From: an uncultured Bacteroides sp.
GTDB taxonomy: Bacteria > Bacteroidota > Bacteroidia > Bacteroidales > Bacteroidaceae
Assembly: GCF_958445495.1 (NCBI RefSeq)
Contig: NZ_CAUCSQ010000028.1
Span: forward strand, 1 to 55,297
Direction of reading: 5' to 3'
Length of the DNA: 55,297 bases
Shown piece after piece: positions 34,869 to 42,993 of the stretch. The number at the start of each line of letters is the position of its first letter. The first letter of the stretch is position 1. The notes beneath the pieces were generated by a model, which did not search any database, had not been told where the DNA came from, and saw only the letters and a program-made list of their open reading frames with translations. A program made the position numbers and the translations under genes.

Positions 34869-36185
34869 ATGGAAACAATCAGTAAAAACAAAAAACTTTC
34901 CGAAGCGCTCCTTATCCTTTGGGCAGGTGGTGCGGCGCTTCTTTCCTATTCTTTGGTTTATGCGTTGCGCAAGCCTTATACGGCCGCATCGTTTGACGGA
35001 CTAACCTTCTTCGGTAACGACTATAAGGTGATCGTCACTACCATTCAGATATTGGGATACTTCATTGCCAAATTCTTTGGTATAAAAATCATCTCGGAAC
35101 TCAAAAAAGAGAACCGATTCAAGTTTTTCGTGTACTCTGCCGTTCTTGCAGAGGCGGCTTTAATAGGTTTCGGGCTTTTACCCGCCCCTTATAACGTCAC
35201 AGCCATGTTTGTCAACGGACTTTCACTGGGGTGTATGTGGGGAGTTGTTTTCAGTTTCATAGAAGGCAGAAAAATTACAGACATCCTTGCTAGCCTCCTG
35301 GGAGTCAGTATAGTCTTTAGCTCGGGAGTAGCCAAGAGCTTCGGCCTGTTCGCCATGAACGAGATGCAGATAGACCAGTTCTGGATGCCGGCAACCATTG
35401 GCGGCTTCGCCCTTCCCCTGTTAGTGTTCATGGGGTATATGCTGAAGAAACTTCCCCAACCGACGGCAGAGGACATTGCTTTGCGCAACGAACGGGTTTC
35501 ACTGGACGGTAAGAGCCGTAAAGCCCTGTTCAAGAAGTATGCCCTGATATTGAGCCTGTTATTTGTCGGTAATTTCATGTTGCTTGTCTTACGCGACATT
35601 AAAGAAGATTTTCTGGTTGACATATTGGATATGAGCGACCAGTCCTCATGGCTGTTTGCACAGATAGATTCTGTCGTGACGTTGGTTATTCTCGGTCTTT
35701 TCACCTTATTCATCTTCTTCCGCAGCAATATTAAAGCGCTGCTTTGGCTGATAACTCTGGTAGTAGCGGGCTGTTTAACCATGACTTATGTTTCTTTCCA
35801 TTATGAAACATTGGACCTTAGTCCTGTCACATGGCTGTTCATCCAGAGTCTGTCACTGTATATTGCCTATCTCACTTTCCAGACAATCTTTTTCGACCGT
35901 TTCATAGCCTGTTTCCGCATCAAGGGCAACGTAGGTTTTTTTATCGCAATGATAGATTTCATCGGATACATGGGTACGGTGACATTGCTCTCAACCAAAG
36001 AACTGCTGAACATAGATCTGGAGTGGTTCGCTTTGTTCAACCATATTGCTTGTATTGTAGGAGCCATCTGCACCGTACTATTTACCATAGCCGGTATCTT
36101 GATTTATAGAAAGTATAATAGTATATTCAACTTGGGAAACAAGGAGACAAATGTATATGTCAATCCCCAATATAATGTAATTTGA
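34869..36185 (+). CDS. DUF5690-family MFS-like transporter
   Basis: A 438-residue inner-membrane protein with about 12 hydrophobic segments. The start is set by the promoter at 34833. It resembles the Bacteroidetes DUF5690 family and has an MFS-like layout (YSLVYALRKPYTAASFDG after helix 1), recalling the organophosphate antiporters UhpC/GlpT. The substrate is unknown. The flavoprotein gene begins two bases after its stop, so the transporter probably imports the compound oxidised by that enzyme. Confidence 0.8.
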   Translation: METISKNKKLSEALLILWAGGAALLSYSLVYALRKPYTAASFDGLTFFGNDYKVIVTTIQILGYFIAKFFGIKIISELKKENRFKFFVYSAVLAEAALIGFGLLPAPYNVTAMFVNGLSLGCMWGVVFSFIEGRKITDILASLLGVSIVFSSGVAKSFGLFAMNEMQIDQFWMPATIGGFALPLLVFMGYMLKKLPQPTAEDIALRNERVSLDGKSRKALFKKYALILSLLFVGNFMLLVLRDIKEDFLVDILDMSDQSSWLFAQIDSVVTLVILGLFTLFIFFRSNIKALLWLITLVVAGCLTMTYVSFHYETLDLSPVTWLFIQSLSLYIAYLTFQTIFFDRFIACFRIKGNVGFFIAMIDFIGYMGTVTLLSTKELLNIDLEWFALFNHIACIVGAICTVLFTIAGILIYRKYNSIFNLGNKETNVYVNPQYNVI

Positions 36186-36187
36186 TA

Positions 36188-37414
36188 ATGGAAAAACAGT
36201 ATGATATCATAATCATAGGCGGCGGACTGCTGGGATGTGCCACCGCCTACCAGCTGGCAAAACGGAAAGCCGGGAAGATATTGCTGCTGGACGGGAACGA
36301 GATTGCCTCCCAGGCTTCCTCTCGTGCGGCTTGCCTGCTGACACGGGCACGTACCAAACCCGCACTGATGGAACTGGTACAGGAGACTTACGACTGTATA
36401 ACGGAAATAGAAAATCTGTTGGGTGAATCATTGGAATTACAGCAGTGCGGAAGTATCACTGTCGCCTCTTCAGAAACATCCCTGAAAAGTCTGGAAGCAC
36501 TGGAAGAGGCTGCGACCCGTTTCGGTATTCCTAATGAGCGGATTAACCGGCAGAAAACACAGGAATTGCTTCCCTGGATCGATGCAAATTCCGTAGATAC
36601 AGCTTTATATATGCCTACCGATGCCTTCATCGACTCAGCCTTGTTATGTTCCGGATATGCCAAGGCCGCCGGAAAGTTGGGAGTAGATATCCGTCCGAAC
36701 TGTAAGGTAAAAGAAATATGTACGGACCACTCGTGTGTGACAGGTGTAATCTTATCCGACGGGACACGGATAGAAGTTCCTGTGGTGGTAAATGCAGCAG
36801 GGGCATGGGCCAACTTACTGATGCGTCCACTCCATGTAGGATTGCCTTTCACTCCGGTACGGAGCCATTTCTGGATTACGGCTATCAACTCCGGGCGTTT
36901 TCCAACCAATCATCCTTTCACCGTTATTCCCGATGCCCGAGCTTTTACCCGTTCGGACGTAGGCGCTCTGATCATTGGCCTGCGTGAAAGTCGTTGCCAA
37001 CCGTTCGATCCCTCTTGCATGACAGAGAAACTGGGTGATTTTGATTTCAATAAAGAAGCGGAATGGACTGTACTTGACGAATGTGCCCCATTATTAAAGA
37101 AGTATCTTCACGATATAGACGATTTGCCGATAGCGCATTATGTGGCGGGCCCCTCATGTTATGTCCCGGATGCCATGTTCGTCATTGGAGCCGTCCAAGA
37201 GTACGAAGGGCTATTTACCGTTACCGGATGCTGTGGGGGCGGTGTTGCGGCAGGTGGCGGTATGGGACGGCTCGCAGCCGAACTTATTACGGGAGAACAG
37301 CCGTTTGTCAATCCGAACTTGTTTGCCCCCGGACGCTTTGGCAAGGTAGACCCTTTCTCTGCCGGTTTCCAACAGGAATGCGCGGATGCACGCTCCAATA
37401 AAAAAGGAGGATGA
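36188..37414 (+). CDS. FAD-dependent oxidoreductase, DAO family
   Basis: A 408-residue flavoprotein of the D-amino-acid oxidase/glycine oxidase/sarcosine dehydrogenase family, which oxidises C-N or C-OH bonds. The dinucleotide motif GGGLLG is at residues 11-16, a second FAD contact in VVNAAGAWAN near 197 and the family's C-terminal Gly-rich segment GCCGGGVAAGGGMG near 350. The upstream in-frame TTG at 36182 overlaps the previous stop and is not preferred. EtfB/EtfA genes follow, so it is a dehydrogenase passing electrons to ETF and not an oxidase using oxygen. Substrate unknown. Confidence 0.82.
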   Translation: MEKQYDIIIIGGGLLGCATAYQLAKRKAGKILLLDGNEIASQASSRAACLLTRARTKPALMELVQETYDCITEIENLLGESLELQQCGSITVASSETSLKSLEALEEAATRFGIPNERINRQKTQELLPWIDANSVDTALYMPTDAFIDSALLCSGYAKAAGKLGVDIRPNCKVKEICTDHSCVTGVILSDGTRIEVPVVVNAAGAWANLLMRPLHVGLPFTPVRSHFWITAINSGRFPTNHPFTVIPDARAFTRSDVGALIIGLRESRCQPFDPSCMTEKLGDFDFNKEAEWTVLDECAPLLKKYLHDIDDLPIAHYVAGPSCYVPDAMFVIGAVQEYEGLFTVTGCCGGGVAAGGGMGRLAAELITGEQPFVNPNLFAPGRFGKVDPFSAGFQQECADARSNKKGG

Positions 37415-37470
37415 CAGCCGGAAGGCATCATGCCATATTACTATAAAAATAATCATTGACTCAATAACAA

Positions 37471-38253
37471 ATGAAACGATATATTGTATTTTTAAAACAG
37501 GTTCCCAAGTCCACAAAAGTAGAGATGGATTCTGGGACCAAAACATTGAAACGCTCCTCCGCGCTCAGCCAGACCAATCCGGACGACCTGTATGCCCTAC
37601 AGACAGCACTTGATTTGAAGAAAAAAAATGAAGCCGAAGTGATTGCCATAAGTATGGGACCAACATCTGCCGGGAACGTATTACGTGAAGCCCTGCAACG
37701 CGGGGCAGACCGTGCCATTCTGTTGTCTTCGCTTTCCTTTGCAGGAAGCGACACGTGGTGTACCAGCCTGGTCCTTGCAGCCGCTGTCCGTAAAATAAAG
37801 AACTATGACCTGTTGTTTTTTGGGCGCATGGCCATAGACGGGGACACAGCGCAGGTTGGCCCTGAAGTGGCCGGACAGCTAGATATACCGCAAATCACCC
37901 AACTGGTAAAAATCAAACAGCTTACCTACGGATACATTACGGTGAATAAAAAGGCCGGGAAAACTTTGCAACGGATAAAGGTTCAACTTCCTTGTGCCGT
38001 TATGGTGAGCCGGGAAAACGGCCGGTTGGATTGTCCTACATTAAGCGGATGGAGGCGTGCGCAGGAACAGGAAATCATTTGTTGGAACGAAAAGGACCTC
38101 GGCTTGCCTGCCGATACAGTGGGGTTACATGCTTCCCCTACCAGGGTTGTATCTACCGAAGTGCCCCCAAATAAAAAAACGATAAGCTGGGTTGCCGACG
38201 TTTCATCGTTCGCATCCATTCTGCATTCTCATTTTATTTTCCAAACCAAATAA
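37471..38253 (+). CDS. etfB: Electron transfer flavoprotein beta subunit
   Basis: A 260-residue EtfB/FixA. The N-terminus reads IVFLKQVPKS, then NPDDLYALQTALDLK near 35, and the AIDGDTAQVGPEVAGQL motif near 122. The last is the form found in anaerobe ETFs such as the Acidaminococcus type, in place of the D-x-x-x-Q-T-G form of mitochondrial ETF. It forms a heterodimer with the next gene product. Twelve bases separate the two. Confidence 0.9.
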   Translation: MKRYIVFLKQVPKSTKVEMDSGTKTLKRSSALSQTNPDDLYALQTALDLKKKNEAEVIAISMGPTSAGNVLREALQRGADRAILLSSLSFAGSDTWCTSLVLAAAVRKIKNYDLLFFGRMAIDGDTAQVGPEVAGQLDIPQITQLVKIKQLTYGYITVNKKAGKTLQRIKVQLPCAVMVSRENGRLDCPTLSGWRRAQEQEIICWNEKDLGLPADTVGLHASPTRVVSTEVPPNKKTISWVADVSSFASILHSHFIFQTK

Positions 38254-38265
38254 AGAAGTTATACG

Positions 38266-39465
38266 ATGACAACCAATCCTTTTGCATTGCAATTGAAAAA
38301 AAACTTATGTACCGGATGTGGAATTTGTACCGACAGTTGTACGTACAATGCCATTGAACTTGACGAATATCCTGTCATAGATGCTTATGCCTGCCGGTTA
38401 TGCGGAAGTTGTGTACGGAATTGTCCTGCCGGAGCCTTGGTACTGGACTTACCGGATGACGTTCCCGTCGTTTCCACATCAAATGGCAAAGGTATCTGGG
38501 TACTGGCCGAGGTAGAAAACAATGAGGTGCTTTCCGTTACCGGTGAACTTTTGGGCAAAGCAAGCGAGCTTTCCGCCAAACTTCATCAGGATGTGGAAGC
38601 CGTATTGATCGGGAAAGGAGTAAGCCACTTGGCTCCCCGACAGGTTTCATACGGAGCGGCCAAAGTCCATGTCATTGACAACGAATGTTTCGAATGTTTC
38701 ATTGAAGAGAACTATGCACTTGCCCTGGTAAAGCTGGTCAGGCAATTGAACCCGGGAATTTTACTGGTCGGGGCAACTTCGCGCGGACGGGGATTGTCAG
38801 CCCGCGTAGCTGCCATGCTTCAGACTGGGCTCACAGCAGACTGTACGAATCTGGATATCGACACGCAGACCGGACTGCTCCAACAAATACGTCCGGCTTT
38901 CGGTGGAAATCTGATGGCGACTATTGTCACTCCCAACCACCGCCCGCAAATGGCATCGGTACGTCCGGGAGTAATGAAAGCACTTTCTCCCAACAACCAG
39001 TTAACGGGAGAAATCATCCCACACGATTATTCCTCTTTTAAAACGGATTCCCGCATACAGCTTATCGGTGAGATACAGGAAAACATCAACGAGGAGCTGC
39101 TAGAGAACAGCAAAATCATCGTAGGCATAGGCCGGGGAGTAAAAAACAGGCAGACAGTCGTGCAAATTGAACAATGGGCAAAGCGTATCGGGGCAGCAGT
39201 TGCAGGCTCCCGTGCCGCCGTAGAAGCCGGGCTGGTCGATGCCAGCAGACAAGTAGGACAAACAGGACATACCATTGCCCCGGACCTATACATAGCCATC
39301 GGAATCAGCGGGCAGATTCAACATACGGCGGCAATCGAAAGAGCTGGGAAAATCATCGCGATCAATCCGGACTGCAATGCCCCGATTTTCAATATGGCCG
39401 ATTACGGATGGATAACTTCCATAGAAGCAATTCTGCCCGACCTTGTCAATATCGTTGAAGCATGA
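38266..39465 (+). CDS. etfA: Electron transfer flavoprotein alpha subunit with 2[4Fe-4S] ferredoxin domain
   Basis: A 399-residue EtfA. An N-terminal ferredoxin domain has Cys15/18/21/25 and Cys43/46/49/53, enough for two [4Fe-4S] clusters. The EtfA body follows, and the C-terminal FAD site is intact: SRAAVEAGLVD, QVGQTGHTIAP and GISGQIQH, ending with INPDCNAPIFNMADYG. Ferredoxin-EtfA fusions are known in Acetobacterium lactate dehydrogenase (LctC) and caffeyl-CoA reductase (CarE), both flavin-based electron-bifurcating or confurcating systems. Its stop overlaps the next start (ATGA). Confidence 0.92.
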   Translation: MTTNPFALQLKKNLCTGCGICTDSCTYNAIELDEYPVIDAYACRLCGSCVRNCPAGALVLDLPDDVPVVSTSNGKGIWVLAEVENNEVLSVTGELLGKASELSAKLHQDVEAVLIGKGVSHLAPRQVSYGAAKVHVIDNECFECFIEENYALALVKLVRQLNPGILLVGATSRGRGLSARVAAMLQTGLTADCTNLDIDTQTGLLQQIRPAFGGNLMATIVTPNHRPQMASVRPGVMKALSPNNQLTGEIIPHDYSSFKTDSRIQLIGEIQENINEELLENSKIIVGIGRGVKNRQTVVQIEQWAKRIGAAVAGSRAAVEAGLVDASRQVGQTGHTIAPDLYIAIGISGQIQHTAAIERAGKIIAINPDCNAPIFNMADYGWITSIEAILPDLVNIVEA

Positions 39466-40585
39466 AAAGAGTACAGATTCTTATAACCTTCTTTTTAATA
39501 GGATGGATGGCTGTCCGGGCAAATGAACCGTTACAGATAAAGTTCCGTTCAAGGGCATTGCTTGATGCCACGGTTTCCGGATATGGAACAGAGAAAGTGC
39601 AAGGGTATTATCGGGTGGAAGACTTCCGGCTGGGCTTTAAGGCAACCTATGAAAAGTTCGAACTGAAAGCTGATGTGGGGATGGGAGGAGGAAAACTGGC
39701 CTTCAAAGACTTGCTGCTGAATTATCACTTCAAAAACGGAGTCCTGTCATTCGGTAACAGCTATGAACCTTTTTCCATGGACATGCTGATCAGTACGGCA
39801 GATCTCCGTTTCCGTCAGTCTGCCGCTTCTGTCTTAGCTTTTACCAATAGCCGGAAGTTGGGGATAACTTATCACTTCTACAATGAACACTGGTAGTTGG
39901 GAACCGGAATCTACACTCATAACGACCTTAATAAAATAGGTGACGGGCAAAAAACGCTTTTGTCTCTACCAGCCGTGCCGTATGGAAAAGACAAGAAAAA
40001 GACCACCGGTTGTTACATTTCGGAGGAGCTTTCTCTTTCCGCACCCAGGAGGTTAATACTCCGGCCGCTCCAACAGGAGAGATAGAGAGCGCAGGGGTAA
40101 CTTCCATATTTCCTGCCCCTCTGCTTGAAGCTGAAATTTCCAATAAAGGCACGGAAATGAAAGGAGTGATAGAAGCGTTATACACAATCCCGCGCTTTAC
40201 GCTGCAGGCCGAATATTATTTCGACCGTTTCAACCGCACCGGTGAAAAGCATGCTTTTCGCCCGCATGGCGGATATATACAAGGAGGGTTCCTTGTCAAA
40301 GGACGCGGGTTCGGCTACGATGCCATGTACGGCATCCCCGAACGTCCTGTATCCCCGCAGACAATAGAACAGGTAACACGTTTCAATTACACCAACTTGA
40401 ATGACGACAAGGCAGGAATCCGGGGAGGAGAAGAGAAAGACCTGTCTTTGGGCGTAATTTTTTATCTCAACAGATATTTGGGAGTGAAGGTTAACGGCAG
40501 CTATGTATGGATAGGGAAACATTGCAATAACTTTTACAAGAAAGATTTCTTTTTGGTACAGGCGCGTTTGCAGTATATTTTCTGA
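39462..40585 (+). pseudogene. OprP-like (porin O/P) outer-membrane porin, broken by stop and frameshift
   Basis: The first 144 codons give a signal peptide (ending Val-Arg-Ala) and a beta-barrel start, ending at an in-frame TAG after NEHW (39894-39896). The same frame continues sensibly as LGTGIYTHNDLNKIGDGQK. At the A6 run near 39951 the frame must drop back by one base to continue as NAFVSTSRAVWKRQE, then LLHFGGAFSFR. It runs in that frame to the barrel end LQYIF at 40585. So there are two lesions, a nonsense codon and a one-base loss in an A-run. The family resembles phosphate-selective porins O and P. It overlaps etfA by four bases. Confidence 0.85.
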
Positions 40586-40631
40586 AAATGTTCTTTATAC
40601 CAATTGTCATATATATGTAATTCCGGCAGCA

Positions 40632-40639
40632 TACATTTG
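40632..40639 (+). promoter_or_regulatory. Promoter -7 box of the alkaline phosphatase
   Basis: TACATTTG matches TAnnTTTG, 27 bases before the start; no clear -33. It would give the phosphatase its own transcript. Confidence 0.45.
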
Positions 40640-40665
40640 CAGAAAATTTAAAAATAACAATCAGA

Positions 40666-42315
40666 ATGAAAAAACAATTTTTGACCACATTGGTGTTGCT
40701 TTGTTGCGGTTTCAACAATGTACATGCCCAACAACAGAATGTAAAGGTCGCACGTCCCAAACTGGTAGTAGGTATCGTGGTAGACCAGATGCGATGGGAT
40801 TATCTCAACCGTTTCTACCCCCGTTTCGGTGAAGGGGGATTCAAGCGGTTGATGGATGAGGGATTCAGCTGCGACAACACCAGTCTGAATTATATTCCTA
40901 CCGTGACTGCCATCGGGCATACGTCTATCTATACGGGCTCTGTCCCTTCCATTCATGGAATTGCGGGAAATAACTTTTACAAAGACGGAAAGAAGGTTTA
41001 TTGTACGGATGATGACAAAGTAACCGGAGTGGGCAGTAGCGGAGCGGTTGGAAAAATGTCGCCACGCAATTTATTGGTGACTACTATCGGCGATGAACTG
41101 AAACTGGCAACCAATTTCCGTTCCAAAGTAATCGGCGTCTCCCTGAAAGACCGCGCATCTATCTTTCCTGCCGGACAAACCCCGGATGCCGCTTATTGGT
41201 TCGATGACGAAACGGGGCGGTTCATTACCAGCACCTACTACATGCAGTCGCTTCCGGAATGGGTGAACCGTTTCAACAAGGAAGACATAGGGAGAGAACT
41301 GTTAATGCAGGATTGGAATACGCTTTATCCAATTGAAACTTATAAAGAAAGCACACCGGACAACACTCCTTTTGAAAAAACACTGGTAAAAGGTGAAAAT
41401 CCCGTACTCCCATTAAAAACCTCCGAAATTTTCAAGAAGAACGGATATGGCATCATCCGCACGACTCCCTATGGTAATACATTGACACTCGCTATGGCAA
41501 AAGCAGCACTGGAAAATGAGAAAATGGGACAAGACGGGACTACCGATTTGCTTGCCGTAAGCCTCTCCTCCACGGACTATATAGGACACCAGTTCGGAAC
41601 TTATGCCATAGAAACGGAAGATACTTACCTCCGGCTAGACAGAGATATTGCCGATTTCCTCCGGACTCTGGATAACAAAGTAGGAAAAGGGGACTATCTG
41701 ATATTCCTGACTGCCGACCATGCCGCAGCCCACAATTTTACATTCATGCAGGCAAACCGTATTCCGGCAGAAGGTTGGATAGCGTCCAAAACGCTGGAAT
41801 CGCTTAATGAACATTTACAGAATGTTTATAAAAGTGGAACCCCACTGGTGAAAGATATTTTAAACTATCAGGTGTTTTTCGATAGAAAGGCTGTTGAAGC
41901 CCAAGGGCTGGATTTCTGTAAAGTAAAAAAAAGTGCCGTGGATTTCTTGAAGGAGGACCGGACTTTCGCTTATGTGGCAGATATGGAAGACTTGAATAAT
42001 GCCACCATTCCTGAACCGGTCAGACTTTGTGCCGTTAACGGATATAACCGACTCCGAAGCGGAAGTATCCAACTTATCATGCAACCGGGAAATTATGAGA
42101 TTCATTCAGTAAATGAAACCGGAGGAACCGACCACGGAGTATGGAATCCATATGATGCACATATCCCTCTGCTTTTTATGGGCTGGGGAATAAAACAAGG
42201 CAGCACCTCACAACCAGTCAATGTAACTGATATTGTCCCTACCGTATGCGCCTTGCTTCGCATCCAAGTTCCGAATGGTTGTATCGGTAATCCCATTCCG
42301 GCTGTTACTCCATAA
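40666..42315 (+). CDS. PafA-type alkaline phosphatase
   Basis: A 549-residue secreted phosphatase with a signal peptide (residues 1-21, ending Val-His-Ala-Gln). It belongs to the alkaline phosphatase superfamily branch of PafA, known as a phosphate-insensitive monoesterase in Flavobacteria. Asp40 and the nucleophile Thr79 (IPTVTAIGHTS), the Asn in GIAGNN and the Lys161/Arg163 pair in SLKDRAS occupy the places of the PafA active-site residues. Metal ligands lie in SSTDYIGHQFG near 306, TADHAA near 349 and GGTDHGVW near 485. It should release phosphate from organophosphates in the periplasm. Confidence 0.87.
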   Translation: MKKQFLTTLVLLCCGFNNVHAQQQNVKVARPKLVVGIVVDQMRWDYLNRFYPRFGEGGFKRLMDEGFSCDNTSLNYIPTVTAIGHTSIYTGSVPSIHGIAGNNFYKDGKKVYCTDDDKVTGVGSSGAVGKMSPRNLLVTTIGDELKLATNFRSKVIGVSLKDRASIFPAGQTPDAAYWFDDETGRFITSTYYMQSLPEWVNRFNKEDIGRELLMQDWNTLYPIETYKESTPDNTPFEKTLVKGENPVLPLKTSEIFKKNGYGIIRTTPYGNTLTLAMAKAALENEKMGQDGTTDLLAVSLSSTDYIGHQFGTYAIETEDTYLRLDRDIADFLRTLDNKVGKGDYLIFLTADHAAAHNFTFMQANRIPAEGWIASKTLESLNEHLQNVYKSGTPLVKDILNYQVFFDRKAVEAQGLDFCKVKKSAVDFLKEDRTFAYVADMEDLNNATIPEPVRLCAVNGYNRLRSGSIQLIMQPGNYEIHSVNETGGTDHGVWNPYDAHIPLLFMGWGIKQGSTSQPVNVTDIVPTVCALLRIQVPNGCIGNPIPAVTP

Positions 42316-42372
42316 ATTTGTCCACTTTGGCATTTGCCATAGGAATAATTATGGAATTTCTTCCATATTTCT

Positions 42373-42600
42373 TTGTTAATATCGGAAGAGCTGCATCATT
42401 TACTCGAATCAGAGAGCACCGTGCAGGGACGGGGGGATCTCCGTAAGGAATACATCTCCGACGGTGACCTGGAAATTTCAATCAGCGGAAAGATTACCCT
42501 CAAATACCTTGACATCTACCCGGAAGCCGAGGTATCGAAGTTCCTGCGGCTGATGCAGTTCAAGAGTATGTGCGATAATACCGTTCTCCGCCAGTTCAAT
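42373..42600 (+). pseudogene. Unrecognised gene fragment next to IS remnant
   Basis: About 76 residues of coding-like sequence, beginning without a convincing start (TTG) and including RKEYISDGDLEISISGKI and KYLDIYPEAEVSKFLRLMQF. At about 42600 it meets the reverse-oriented IS982-like fragment, so the visible C-terminus is artificial. I do not recognise the family. Confidence 0.4.
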
Positions 42601-42905
42601 ATTTCGCATAATTTCTTATAATCATGAATCGGACACATAGCTGCGAGAATATAGTTTCAATTCTTTTTCTTGCTTTGGCAAAAGCCAAAAATGTCAGTTT
42701 CCATTCTTTCTGATTACCCCCTGTATGATACCTCCAATTTGATAGTTGCTGTTTCAAACAAGTCCAGTTGTACCTGTGCGCTTATATATCTTTTGTCTCC
42801 TATGACCGTACAATTACTATAGTCCGCTTTCACGTCCTTCAGAAAATGAATCCTTATGAAAATCGGACTTCCATATCTGACATCCTGGAGTACGTAAGGA
42901 ACCAA
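42600..42905 (-). pseudogene. IS982-like transposase fragment, frameshifted
   Basis: On the minus strand, 42905-42718 encodes HFLKDVKADYSNCTVIGDK, then QVQLDLFETATIKLEVSYR, the mid-part of IS982-type transposases. The frame is lost at a G5 run near 42715-42719. Dropping one G continues it as NQKEWK, then ARKRIETIFSQLC and FMIIRNYAK to about 42605. Neither end of the element remains. It is a different subtype from the fragment at 32777. Confidence 0.7.
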
Positions 42906-42937
42906 TCAAGTGTCATTTCATTGACATATGGATGTAA

Positions 42938-42967
42938 TTGTCCCTAAATACAGTTGCCGTACTTTTG
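42938..42967 (+). promoter_or_regulatory. Promoter of the nucleotidase-receptor operon
   Basis: TTG (42938-42940) and TACTTTTG (42960-42967) with a 19-nt spacer match the Bacteroides -33/-7 consensus. The start codon is 27 bases from the -7 box. Confidence 0.65.
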
Positions 42968-42993
42968 TGTATATTTTTAAAACTTGATTATAT

